Below, piece after piece: positions 17,940-25,214 of a stretch of DNA of 55,087 nt (positions are counted from its first letter, which is position 1; each line of letters opens with the position of its first letter). The notes beneath the pieces are model-generated. The model was given only the letters and a program-made list of their open reading frames with translations. It was not told the DNA's origin and ran no database searches. Source of the stretch: Alphaproteobacteria bacterium (GTDB lineage Bacteria; Pseudomonadota; Alphaproteobacteria; CAAHEQ01; UBA3637); the NCBI GenBank assembly GCA_017960645.1, contig JAGCYU010000003.1, forward strand, positions 1-55,087, written 5' to 3'. Position numbers and translations under genes: made by a program.

Positions 17940-18299
17940 GCGCCATGCATCTTTGATATGCACGGGCCAATGTTTTGGAAAAAATAAAACAGCGTCATAT
18001 CTGATTTGACAATTCGAGTATTGTGGATAACGCCTTAAAAAAGCTTCGGATGCACGGGAAGTTCTGAGTTGATTTTTTTGAGTAATTGCTTCGGCGGCCG
18101 TTATGTAATCTTTACGTTTTTTGACCTCAACAAAGACTAGTGTTTTTCCGTGCTTCATAATTAAATCAATTTCACCCGCGCCTGTGCCACGCCCCGTTAC
18201 AAAATTACATGCAATCGGCCGGTAGCCTTTACATATTAACAACAATGCTGTAATTTTTTCGGCAAAGTGTCCTGTTTTGTAATTAGTTCTTTTTTTCAT
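17934..18299 (-). CDS. yraN: YraN/UPF0102 endonuclease-like protein
   Basis: The 121-residue protein has the UPF0102 signatures of a restriction-endonuclease-like fold: GHFAEKITALLLICKGYRPIACNF, the acidic GAGEIDLIMKHGKTLVFVEVKKR (E-x-D and E-V-K catalytic pattern) and IRYDAVLFF. Biological function is not established. I chose ATG 18299, which overlaps the end of rsmI by 17 bases, because the family starts close to the GHFAE block; an ATG at 18326 is possible. rsmI-yraN pairing is common in Proteobacteria. Confidence 0.87.
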   Translation of the reverse strand: MKKRTNYKTGHFAEKITALLLICKGYRPIACNFVTGRGTGAGEIDLIMKHGKTLVFVEVKKRKDYITAAEAITQKNQLRTSRASEAFLRRYPQYSNCQIRYDAVLFFPKHWPVHIKDAWRL

Positions 18300-19110
18300 A
18301 TTCCAAAATTTTTTGATAAACCTCATTCTTTTTTAATCCCGTTTGTTCTGATAAAATCTGTGCAGCTTGTTTTGGGGCATACTTTGGTCGTACAGATTGA
18401 ATAAGGGCTGGCCAATCCAGCTCTTGTGCCGGGTGTGCATTTTGAGCAGCCTCTATGACTAAAACTAGTTCTCCTTTTGGTTCGCCTTGTGCCCGATAAA
18501 ATTGGATTAAATTTTGAATTGTTGCAATTTTTGTTTCTTCAAACTTTTTTGTAATTTCACGCACAACCGCCACTTGACGATTTCCCATAATGTGTAAAAT
18601 TTCTGTTAGAGTTTGGATTAACCGATTTGATGTTTCATACACAATTAACGTTGCATGAATGGATGCCAGTTCTTGCAAAACTTTTTGCCTTGCTCCGGAT
18701 TTTGGAGGTAAGAATCCTTGAAAGAAAAAACGATTACTTGGCAAGCCAGACAGTTGAAGCGCGGATAGGACTGCGTTTGCTCCAGGGATGGTGGTGACGG
18801 GGATATTTTGTTCACGGCATGCGTGTACTAGCTTATATCCCGGGTCAGAAATCAGAGGAGTTCCTGCATCAGAAACTAAAGCTATATTTTGTCCAGCTTG
18901 AAGTTTTTTAATAAGTTTTGGATATACAGTCGTTGCATTGTGGTCATGATAGGCGGTGGTTGCTTTGACCTTAATGCCTAATAATTTAAAGAGTGATAAA
19001 CTTGTACGTGTATCTTCACATGCAACTAAATCGACAGATTGTAAAGTTTGTTTTGCTCTTTCAGAAAAATCCCCTAAATTGCCTATGGGCGTCGCAACTA
19101 AATATAGCAT
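18283..19110 (-). CDS. rsmI: 16S rRNA (cytidine(1402)-2'-O)-methyltransferase RsmI
   Basis: RsmI methylates the ribose of C1402 in the decoding centre, using S-adenosylmethionine. The 275-residue protein shows the tetrapyrrole-methylase-like fold: LYLVATPIGNLGDFSERA, ACEDTRTS, the glycine loop LVSDAGTPLISDPGYKLV, IPGANAVLSALQLSGLPSNRFFFQGFLP and GELVLVIE. The ribosome-binding site GGGAAAACC precedes the ATG. It is divergent from the LpoA-like lipoprotein gene, a common alphaproteobacterial arrangement. Confidence 0.95.
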   Translation of the reverse strand: MLYLVATPIGNLGDFSERAKQTLQSVDLVACEDTRTSLSLFKLLGIKVKATTAYHDHNATTVYPKLIKKLQAGQNIALVSDAGTPLISDPGYKLVHACREQNIPVTTIPGANAVLSALQLSGLPSNRFFFQGFLPPKSGARQKVLQELASIHATLIVYETSNRLIQTLTEILHIMGNRQVAVVREITKKFEETKIATIQNLIQFYRAQGEPKGELVLVIEAAQNAHPAQELDWPALIQSVRPKYAPKQAAQILSEQTGLKKNEVYQKILEYEKKN

Positions 19111-19153
19111 TGGTTTTCCCTTTAGTTAAAATAATACTTGAAAAGTTTCAGAT

Positions 19154-19174
19154 ACTATTATACCATATAATAGT
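19154..19174. promoter_or_regulatory. Symmetric palindrome holding a TATAAT -10 on each strand
   Basis: A 9-base inverted repeat (ACTATTATA and TATAATAGT) around CCA puts TATAAT on the plus strand at 19166-19171 and on the minus strand at 19162-19157. The rsmI start is 44 bases to the left and the lipoprotein start 21 bases to the right. This looks like one bidirectional promoter element. Candidate -35 boxes are weak; TTGAAA at 19138-19143 is too far from the plus -10 (22 bases) but 17 from TACCAT. Confidence 0.55.
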
Positions 19175-19194
19175 CACTTTTGAAAAGGAAAAAT

Positions 19195-20370
19195 ATGAAA
19201 CGTTTTATTTGGGTTGCAGCTTTGATGTTTTTGTCCGCATGTACAGGCTATGAACCTGTCTTTTTTCAAGATGGTTCTGTGGTGACATCAGAAGCAAAGC
19301 GATCTGTGCCGACGGTATCTGTGTTATTGCCTTTAAGTGGGGAGTCCGCAGAGGTTGGACAAGCATTACAGAAAACAGCACTTTTAAGTTTATTTGAACA
19401 TTCATCTGTTCCTTTTAAATTATTATTTTTTGATACACAAAGTTCTGCAGAAGGGGCTGTGCAAGCATATAATTGGGCGTTGGCACAAAAGCCAAATGTT
19501 ATTTTAGGTCCGGTATTTTCTGCAGAGGTTGAAGCCATTACCAAAGCGGGGATGCCTCAACCGATGTTGACTTTTACTTCTGATACAACGGTTGTACGGC
19601 CTGATGCCGCGACATTGGCGGTTTTGGTGCCAGATCAATTGCAAAAGTTGGTGCGCTACGCGTGTGATCAAGGACAATATCATTTGGCAGTATTAAGTCC
19701 GGAAAATAAAACAGGTGAAATTGCTATGAACGCATTAGATGAAGCAATTAAGATTTGTCCGGGAATGGCTTTAACGAAGGTATCTTTGTATGATGGAAAT
19801 ACAATGAATTTTACGCCCGCAGTTTTAAGTATTTTACCTAAAATTTATAAAGACAAAGGACAGTTAACTGAGAAAGAAAAAATTTTAGCAAATACACCGA
19901 TGAAAGATCGCATTGATTTTGATGCGTTATTTGTTTTGGAATCAGGGGTTAAATTGCGGCAATTAGCCAGTTTGTTAAATTTTTATGATATTAGTCCGCA
20001 TCAAATTCCAGTATATGGTTTGACTTCGGTTAAGCAGGTACAAGACAAAGTAGTCAACGGAATTGTTTTTGCAGATGTGGAAGATGCAGGGTATTCGGCT
20101 TTTGCCAGAGAATATCGCCATTATTTTGGTAAGAGTCCTATGCGCTTGACATCTTTGATGTATGATGCTTTGAATATGATTTTTGAACGATTAAATGAAG
20201 GGCTTTCTATGGATGATTTGCGGCATATTCCTTATCAAGGTGTTGATGGGCTTGTGTCTTTGCAAGAAAATGGGACAAACCGGCGTGCGTTACAATTGGT
20301 TACAAAGTTGGGAAATCAAACGATTGTTGTCCAACCGACTCGTTTTTCTAATGATGGTTATGAACCTTAA
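19195..20370 (+). CDS. Penicillin-binding-protein activator (LpoA/LppC-like) lipoprotein
   Basis: The 391-residue protein has a lipoprotein signal peptide ending in lipobox L-S-A-C (Cys16). A type I periplasmic-binding-protein fold follows (VSVLLPLSGESAEVGQALQKTA; LGPVFSAEVEAITKAGM; the segment DFDALFVLESGVKLRQLASLL; YGLTSVKQ). This is the C-terminal-domain type of LpoA, the outer-membrane activator of peptidoglycan synthase PBP1a. The alphaproteobacterial form lacks the large N-terminal TPR domain, as here. The start follows AAAAGGAAAA. It lies next to rsmI/yraN, as LpoA does in many Proteobacteria. Activator function is inferred from family and context. Confidence 0.82.
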   Translation: MKRFIWVAALMFLSACTGYEPVFFQDGSVVTSEAKRSVPTVSVLLPLSGESAEVGQALQKTALLSLFEHSSVPFKLLFFDTQSSAEGAVQAYNWALAQKPNVILGPVFSAEVEAITKAGMPQPMLTFTSDTTVVRPDAATLAVLVPDQLQKLVRYACDQGQYHLAVLSPENKTGEIAMNALDEAIKICPGMALTKVSLYDGNTMNFTPAVLSILPKIYKDKGQLTEKEKILANTPMKDRIDFDALFVLESGVKLRQLASLLNFYDISPHQIPVYGLTSVKQVQDKVVNGIVFADVEDAGYSAFAREYRHYFGKSPMRLTSLMYDALNMIFERLNEGLSMDDLRHIPYQGVDGLVSLQENGTNRRALQLVTKLGNQTIVVQPTRFSNDGYEP

Positions 20371-21461
20371 TTTAATAGCAATAAAGTCAGCTGATTCAAT
20401 ACGATTGTTCCCTGCAAAGTAGGACGAATCCCTTGTTTATTTTGTATAATCCAGCCTTTGTTTAAGGCTTCTTGGAGCTTGTGTTGGGGGATGTCTTGTG
20501 TTGGAAAGTCGTGATTTCTTAATCTGAGTCCCATCAGCAATTTTTCCATGTATCGTTGATCTTTGGTTAAAGTTTCGGATGTTGTTCCTTGATGTAACCA
20601 GGCTTGAACCGAGCGAGGATTTTCTGTGGCAATTAAACCCAATCGTCCGTGGGCGGCCGGTCCTATACCAATATAATCTGCACCTAGCCAATAGGTTAAA
20701 TTGTGACGACATTCAAAACCTGGTTTTGCATAGTTTGATACCTCATAAGCCGGCAGGCCTTTGTTTGTCATTATTTTATCTGTTTCAATATATAATTTTT
20801 GGGCTTGAATATCTGTCGCTACCTTTTGATGTTGTTTATAAAAAATGGTATTTTCCTCAATTGTTAATTGATATAAGGAATAGTGAGGTAGGTTAAGTGA
20901 TAAGGCTTTGGTTAATTCTTTTTCCCATGCTGTTACAGATTGTTTTTGCCGTGCATAAATTAAATCCATATTTATATTGTGAAAAACACTTTTTGCTTCA
21001 TCAATACATTCCAAAGCACGTACTAAAGAGTGTTTGCGCCCCAAAAATGCTAGATCTTTGTCATTCAAAGCTTGGACACCAATGGAAAGGCGGTTAATCC
21101 CCAGTTCATAAAACTGTCGCATTTTAACCAACGAAATGGCATCAGGATTCGCTTCCATGGAAATTTCAATATCTGAAGCTAGCGAATAATTTTTTCTAAT
21201 TTCCGCGATTATTTTTTCTAAAAACGGAAGACTCATTAAACTGGGTGTTCCACCACCAAAGAAAATGCTGGTTATGGGGCGGTCAGTTTTAAATTGTTGT
21301 AAATCTCGTTTATAACCCCAAAACAAAGCCTCTTCATCAATATTTTTACACACGCTACTTGCAAAATCGCAATAGGGACATTTGCTTAAACAATATGGCC
21401 AATGAATGTATAGACCCAATAGATGAGAAGGATTTTTTTGTTGCACTTGACAAACTTTCAA
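20367..21461 (-). CDS. hemW: Radical SAM heme chaperone HemW
   Basis: The 364-residue protein shows the radical SAM cluster CLSKCPYCDF (C-x3-C-x2-C), SIFFGGGTPSLM, SMEANPDA, INRLSIGVQALND and DLIYARQKQSVTAWEKEL. The cysteine is followed by Asp-Phe as in HemW, not the extra Cys of HemN, so this is the heme-delivery protein rather than coproporphyrinogen oxidase. The best start is TTG 21461, with TATACT 6 bases upstream and no ribosome-binding site; GTG 21446 is an alternative. It is convergent with the lipoprotein gene (4-base overlap) and its start overlaps the divergent hpf promoter. Confidence 0.9.
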   Translation of the reverse strand: MKVCQVQQKNPSHLLGLYIHWPYCLSKCPYCDFASSVCKNIDEEALFWGYKRDLQQFKTDRPITSIFFGGGTPSLMSLPFLEKIIAEIRKNYSLASDIEISMEANPDAISLVKMRQFYELGINRLSIGVQALNDKDLAFLGRKHSLVRALECIDEAKSVFHNINMDLIYARQKQSVTAWEKELTKALSLNLPHYSLYQLTIEENTIFYKQHQKVATDIQAQKLYIETDKIMTNKGLPAYEVSNYAKPGFECRHNLTYWLGADYIGIGPAAHGRLGLIATENPRSVQAWLHQGTTSETLTKDQRYMEKLLMGLRLRNHDFPTQDIPQHKLQEALNKGWIIQNKQGIRPTLQGTIVLNQLTLLLLN

Positions 21462-21475
21462 AAAACGAGTATAGA
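21447..21475 (+). promoter_or_regulatory. Promoter of hpf-ptsN-rnhA
   Basis: TTGACA (21447-21452), 17 bases, TATAGA (21470-21475). The start near 21482 gives a leader of about 30 bases before hpf. The element lies inside the first codons of the divergent hemW gene. Confidence 0.72.
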
Positions 21476-21511
21476 TGAACTATCATTGATTCTAACAGAA
21501 AAGGATAAACT

Positions 21512-22060
21512 ATGCAAATAAATATAACAGGACATCAAATTGATTTAGGTGATAGCTGGAGAAGCTATACAACTGAAAAGGTTGCGGATATTGCCGGAAA
21601 ATATTTTCCCAATGCCGTAGATGCAAATGTCAAAGTTTCTCGTTCTGGAGAATTGCTAAAAACAGAGATTACTGTTCATCCTGTGGCAGGCGCGGTTGTC
21701 GTATCAGAAAGTGTTGCCGGGGATGCTTATGCTTCTGTGGATGGGGCTTTAGCAAAAATGAACCGTCAACTTGGTAAGTATAAAAATAAGTTGGTAGGAC
21801 ATAAATATAGTACTGTAGAAATGGTAGATATGGCTGTTATTGATGCTGAAGAGGATAAAGATGCTGTCGGGGATGCTCCTGTCATTATTGCTGAGATGCA
21901 AACAGAATTGCCACTATGTACTGTTGCAACCGCGGTGATGCGGATGGATTTGGCTGGGTTAAGTGCGATGATGTTCCGTAATACTGCACATGGTGGTTTG
22001 AATATGGTTTATCGGCGTGCAGATGGCAATATCGGTTGGATTGACCCCAAAAACAAATAA
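21512..22060 (+). CDS. hpf: Long-form ribosome hibernation promoting factor
   Basis: HPF binds the 30S tRNA channel in stationary phase; the long form dimerises ribosomes through its C-terminal domain. The 182-residue protein has the N-terminal ribosome-binding domain (INITGHQIDLGDSWRSYTTEKV, KVSRSGELLKTEITVH, DAYASVDGALAKMNRQLGKYKNK). After an acidic linker comes the dimerisation domain with MDLAGLSAMMFRNTAHGGLNMVYRRADGNIGWIDP. AAGGATAAAC precedes the ATG. It is paired with ptsN, as in most Proteobacteria. Confidence 0.95.
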   Translation: MQINITGHQIDLGDSWRSYTTEKVADIAGKYFPNAVDANVKVSRSGELLKTEITVHPVAGAVVVSESVAGDAYASVDGALAKMNRQLGKYKNKLVGHKYSTVEMVDMAVIDAEEDKDAVGDAPVIIAEMQTELPLCTVATAVMRMDLAGLSAMMFRNTAHGGLNMVYRRADGNIGWIDPKNK

Positions 22061-22068
22061 GGATGCCT

Positions 22069-22524
22069 ATGAGAATATCAGAGATATTAAGTGCTAATGC
22101 AGTTTTAGCTAACGTAAAAGCAAAAAACAAGAAGCAACTTTTGACCGAATTGGCAGAGTTGGCTGCGAAACAAACTAATTTGGATAAAAATGTTATTATA
22201 GACGCTTTGATTGAACGTGAGCGTTTGGGCACAACAGGGATTGGATATGGTGTTGCGTTGCCTCATACACGACTGGCAAAATTGAAAAAGATTTTTTGTG
22301 CGTTTGCACGGACAGAACCCGTGGATTTTGAATCTGTTGATGCCAAGCCTGTTGATTTGATCTTTTTATTATTGGTTCCTGAAGATGCGGGGGCTGACCA
22401 TTTAAAAGCGTTGGCAAAGTTGTCTCGTTTGTTGCGTAATGAGCCTGCCGTTTTGTCCTTACGTCAAGGCAAGACCGCTAAGGAGTTGTATAACACCATA
22501 ATTAAGTATGACACAGAAGATTAA
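22069..22524 (+). CDS. ptsN: PTS IIA-like nitrogen-regulatory protein
   Basis: The 151-residue protein is an EIIA-Ntr type phosphoprotein that couples carbon/nitrogen state to regulation rather than sugar import. Visible are MRISEILSANAVLANVKAKNKKQLL, ERERLGTTGIGYGVALPHTRL with the phosphorylated His near residue 65, and LIFLLLVPEDAGADHLKALAKLSRLLRN. I chose ATG 22069 because AAGGA then sits 5 bases upstream; ATG 22063 would overlap that site. It ends 17 bases inside rnhA. Confidence 0.92.
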   Translation: MRISEILSANAVLANVKAKNKKQLLTELAELAAKQTNLDKNVIIDALIERERLGTTGIGYGVALPHTRLAKLKKIFCAFARTEPVDFESVDAKPVDLIFLLLVPEDAGADHLKALAKLSRLLRNEPAVLSLRQGKTAKELYNTIIKYDTED

Positions 22525-22954
22525 AACTGTCACGTTATATACAGATGGTGCTTGTTCTGGGAATCCTGGGGCAGGTGGTTGGGCATGTGTATTGGAATAT
22601 AAAGGTTCTCAAAAACAACTGGCCGGTGGGGCAAAAGAAACAACAAATAATCAAATGGAATTAACCGCAGTTATTCAGGGGTTATCTGCACTAAAAGAAG
22701 ACTGTGCGGTTGAGTTATATACAGATAGTAAATATGTTTTAGAAGGCGCAACCAAATGGTTAGAAGGTTGGTGTACTCGTGGTTGGAAGCGTGCCGATAA
22801 AAAGCCTGTGTTAAATGTAGAGTTATGGCAACAACTTATGCCAGAATTAAAACGTCATCAAATAACATGGCATTGGGTTAAAGGGCATGCGGGCAATCCT
22901 TTAAATGAATTGGTTGATTCTTTGGCTTGTCAACAGCGAGATTCTTATAAATAA
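22508..22954 (+). CDS. rnhA: Ribonuclease HI
   Basis: RNase HI cleaves the RNA strand of RNA-DNA hybrids. The 148-residue protein has the four acidic catalytic residues in context: Asp in LYTDGACSGNPGAGGW, Glu in NNQMELTAVIQGL, Asp in ELYTDSKYVLEG, and Asp in NELVDSLA, plus WVKGHAGNP. The ATG overlaps ptsN by 17 bases, indicating coupling. It is convergent with the following membrane-protein gene (10-base overlap). Confidence 0.96.
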   Translation: MTQKIKTVTLYTDGACSGNPGAGGWACVLEYKGSQKQLAGGAKETTNNQMELTAVIQGLSALKEDCAVELYTDSKYVLEGATKWLEGWCTRGWKRADKKPVLNVELWQQLMPELKRHQITWHWVKGHAGNPLNELVDSLACQQRDSYK

Positions 22955-24219
22955 AAAATTGTATAGCATAAAAGTAAAAGGAGCGGGAGGGCAAAACTTG
23001 CTTGGGCCCCTTTGGGCGTTGGTTTATACCATTGTTTAAAAAAACGGTGAATGTGGGGAGCGTATTTTATTTTGAGTCCGAAAAGGATAAACCAAATTGC
23101 GCTTAAACTTAACAAAAATAAAATGCGATCGGATGTGGATACAATCTGTAGTGTATCCCATAACGGTTTTGGCATGAAAATCACGCCTAGAAGAATTAAA
23201 AATGGGCTGGCTTTTCCCCACAATAATGTCACAAGAATCAATGCGATGGATAAATATTTATGTAATGGTTGTGTCGCCCAAAGATGGGGAAACGGTGTGC
23301 AACAAAGGCCGATGCCAAAAGCTAAAACAATCGCAATGCAAATGTAATAATTAAATTTTTTGCACGATTGAACAGATATGTGATTGTTGTTTCCCCAGGC
23401 CATAAATAATGGTGAAAAAAGCAAAGAACATAACAAGAGTTGTATCCATCCTGAAACAGGAATTTTGGAATTCATTGGTGGCGTAGTTGGATCCGATATA
23501 GGCAATTTTATTTCATATAAATCATCTGGAGTTTTCAGAATAAAACTTGTATGGTCATAGTCCGATGAAGGCAAGTCAAATGAAACCATCAAATGTTCAA
23601 ATTGTATATTTTGTGGGATGAGAGGTGTTCTATCCGGATTAAAAAGTTTTATTCTTGTTGATGGCTTGGGAAGCTGTAGCATGATATGAACTGAGTCATT
23701 TTTATTTATAGCCTGGCCGCGAATGGTATTGGGCCATGGCTTTGGCGTGTGTGTTAATGATGTAATGATGGCCATACACTGAGGTGTTTGTAAAGCAGGT
23801 TGTGGCGATAAAGTAAGGTTAAAGTCCGCAGGAAAATCATGACAGCCGCTTTGGGTACGGCAGGCACGAATATTCCCTTGCGCTGTATAAGTTGTTTTTT
23901 GTTCATTTTGTTTTAAAATAAATATAGCTGGATAAATAAGCTCGTCCGCAAAAGGTTGAAATAGAGGGAAAAATCCTTTGCCAACAGAGCCATCAGAGGC
24001 AGTCCATGTCAGCTGTGGGTCTTGGATGGACCAATCTTCATTAGGTAAAATATGTATGCCTGTGTACAATTTCTTTTGTTTTTGAATTCCTGTCAGACAG
24101 CTTAAAATCCGCGCTTTTCCAAACGCAAATTCTTGAAAATCCGAACTTCGCTCTTGCGCGTGTAGTGGAAAAGAAATCCCTAATAATATGATATAAAAAA
24201 TAAAAGCGATTATATGCAT
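22945..24219 (-). CDS. Membrane protein with a possible DsbD/ScsB-type periplasmic domain
   Basis: The 424-residue protein has a signal peptide (about 1-21, ending LHA), a periplasmic domain to about residue 250, and roughly five hydrophobic helices in the last 170 residues. The N-terminal domain has a pattern (KARILSCLTGIQ, HILPNEDWSI, NIRACRTQSGCHDFPADFNLTL) that recalls the N-terminal domain of DsbD/ScsB thiol-disulfide proteins. However, the usual MPCVLPV membrane motif and a thioredoxin domain are absent. It may be a truncated relative or a different family. No ribosome-binding site is visible; the ATG lies 6 bases after a -10 box, suggesting a leaderless message. Confidence 0.6.
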   Translation of the reverse strand: MHIIAFIFYIILLGISFPLHAQERSSDFQEFAFGKARILSCLTGIQKQKKLYTGIHILPNEDWSIQDPQLTWTASDGSVGKGFFPLFQPFADELIYPAIFILKQNEQKTTYTAQGNIRACRTQSGCHDFPADFNLTLSPQPALQTPQCMAIITSLTHTPKPWPNTIRGQAINKNDSVHIMLQLPKPSTRIKLFNPDRTPLIPQNIQFEHLMVSFDLPSSDYDHTSFILKTPDDLYEIKLPISDPTTPPMNSKIPVSGWIQLLLCSLLFSPLFMAWGNNNHISVQSCKKFNYYICIAIVLAFGIGLCCTPFPHLWATQPLHKYLSIALILVTLLWGKASPFLILLGVIFMPKPLWDTLQIVSTSDRILFLLSLSAIWFILFGLKIKYAPHIHRFFKQWYKPTPKGAQASFALPLLLLLCYTIFYL

Positions 24220-24225
24220 GGCATA

Positions 24226-24254
24226 ACTATAGCAAAAAAAAACTTGATTGTCTT
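24226..24254 (-). promoter_or_regulatory. Promoter of the membrane-protein gene, apparently leaderless
   Basis: On the minus strand, AAGACA (24254-24249), 17 bases, TATAGT (24231-24226), then TATGCC and the ATG at 24219. The 6-base gap between -10 and ATG equals that of aroK. It overlaps the -35 of the divergent infC promoter. Confidence 0.5.
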
Positions 24255-24271
24255 TAAAAAAATGCTATAAT
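24244..24271 (+). promoter_or_regulatory. Promoter of infC
   Basis: TTGATT (24244-24249), 16 bases, TATAAT (24266-24271). The start near 24278 gives a leader of about 36 bases with AGGAGG at 24301-24306. Confidence 0.75.
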
Positions 24272-24313
24272 TACCCTTGGAATTGTTCCAATATATTTTT
24301 AGGAGGATTGACC

Positions 24314-24859
24314 ATTACATATTTTATGGATAACGATAATCGTCCGTCGGTTAATAAGGACGAACCAAGAGTAAATGAAAAAATTACAGTTCCCCAAGTC
24401 AGATTAATTAATGAGCAAGGTGATAACGTTGGTATCGTTATGACACGTGAAGCTTTGCGCCAAGCTTATGATGCAGGGTTAGATTTGGTGGAAATTTCAA
24501 CAGGCGCTAATGGTTCTGTTTGCAAAATTATGGATGCAGGTAAGTATAAATACGAATTGCAAAAACGCAAAAATGAAGCCAAAAAGAAGCAAAAGGTTGT
24601 AGAAGTTAAAGAGATTAAATTCACCCCTAATATCGGGGATAACGATTATCAAGTTAAAATGCGGAATGCGCGTAAGTTTTTAACCGAAGGAAACAAGGTT
24701 AAATTCACTTTGCGTTTTCGTGGTCGCGAAATGTCCTATGTGGATTTAGGTAAAGCCGTATTGAAGCGAGCAGAGGAAGATGTTGCCGATATCGCGAAAT
24801 TGGAACAAACCCCTAAATTAGAAGGGCGCAACATGGGTATGATGGTCGCACCAAAATAG
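24314..24859 (+). CDS. infC: Translation initiation factor IF-3, probable ATT start codon
   Basis: IF-3 monitors codon-anticodon pairing at initiation and keeps subunits apart. The protein shows PRVNEKITVPQVRLINEQGDNVGIV, LDLVEIS and CKIMDAGKYKYELQKRKNEAKKKQKV. It continues with VKEIKFTPNIGDNDYQVKMRNARKFL, VKFTLRFRGREMSYVDLG, and a final PKLEGRNMGMMVAPK. A perfect AGGAGG is 7 bases before in-frame ATT 24314, while the first ATG (24326) is 19 bases away, too far. infC is known for using non-ATG starts such as ATT that IF-3 itself discriminates against, giving feedback control. With ATT the protein has 181 residues; with ATG it has 177. Confidence 0.92.
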   Translation: MTYFMDNDNRPSVNKDEPRVNEKITVPQVRLINEQGDNVGIVMTREALRQAYDAGLDLVEISTGANGSVCKIMDAGKYKYELQKRKNEAKKKQKVVEVKEIKFTPNIGDNDYQVKMRNARKFLTEGNKVKFTLRFRGREMSYVDLGKAVLKRAEEDVADIAKLEQTPKLEGRNMGMMVAPK

Positions 24860-24877
24860 AAGAAGAAAAATTGATAG

Positions 24878-24905
24878 CGCCTCGTATCAAACGGGGCGTT
24901 TTTTT
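24878..24905 (+). terminator. Intrinsic terminator after infC
   Basis: CGCCTCGT (24878-24885) pairs with ACGGGGCG (24891-24898), with one G-T pair and loop ATCAA, followed by seven Ts. A second overlapping hairpin (GGGGCG/CGCCCC around the T-run, 24893-24911) may act on the opposite strand after tRNA-Arg. Confidence 0.85.
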
Positions 24906-24961
24906 CGCCCCAGGATTTTTTTTGACCCCTAATAAAAAGCCCCACCAAACGGCAGGGATAA

Positions 24962-25038
24962 TGGCGATCCCGGGGCGATTCGAACGCTCGACCTACTGCT
25001 TAGAAGGCAGTTGCTCTATCCAGCTGAGCTACGGGACC
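24962..25038 (-). tRNA. tRNA-Arg (anticodon TCT)
   Basis: The complement folds as a 77-base tRNA: acceptor GGTCCCG/CGGGATC with one G-T pair, D arm AGCTCAGCTGGATAGAGC, anticodon loop CTTCTAA (anticodon TCT, reads AGA and AGG), T arm with GTTCGAATC, discriminator G and encoded CCA. It transcribes away from the secretion locus, which begins 177 bases further right. Confidence 0.95.
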
Positions 25039-25047
25039 GACCTAAAC

Positions 25048-25076
25048 ATTATACCATAGCGTTGGTATAGCGTCAA
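25048..25076 (-). promoter_or_regulatory. Promoter of tRNA-Arg with an inverted repeat in its spacer
   Basis: On the minus strand, TTGACG (25076-25071), 17 bases, TATAAT (25053-25048). The plus-strand sequence TATACCA-N6-TGGTATA (25050-25069) is a perfect inverted repeat that covers the spacer and the -10, so it could be an operator. Confidence 0.7.
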
Positions 25077-25153
25077 GGAAAAATTGACTTTTATCCATCA
25101 ACAAGATGCAGTTGCTTTTGCATACATAGAGAATAAAAAATACAAAAAAGTAC

Positions 25154-25182
25154 TTGATTTTTATAAAATTCTCTTTTAAAGT
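25154..25182 (+). promoter_or_regulatory. Candidate promoter of the type IV secretion operon
   Basis: TTGATT (25154-25159), 17 bases, TAAAGT (25177-25182), 33 bases before the first gene. The -35 with its following T-run matches the rpsA and rplY promoters in this window; the -10 has four of six consensus bases. Confidence 0.42.
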
Positions 25183-25214
25183 GAAGTAAAAGTGTCTTAG
25201 TCAAAGGGGGAAAG

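Noticed and set aside
20367-21461. Oxygen-independent coproporphyrinogen oxidase HemN
   Set aside because: The cluster motif is C-x3-C-x2-C followed by Asp-Phe, without the additional HemN cysteine, and the length fits HemW.
24962-25214. tRNA-Arg next to the secretion locus as an integration (att) site of a genomic island
   Set aside because: No direct repeat of the tRNA 3' end was seen near the far end of the locus (44374-44550), no integrase is adjacent, and base composition by eye does not change. xerD at 15 kb is the housekeeping recombinase.
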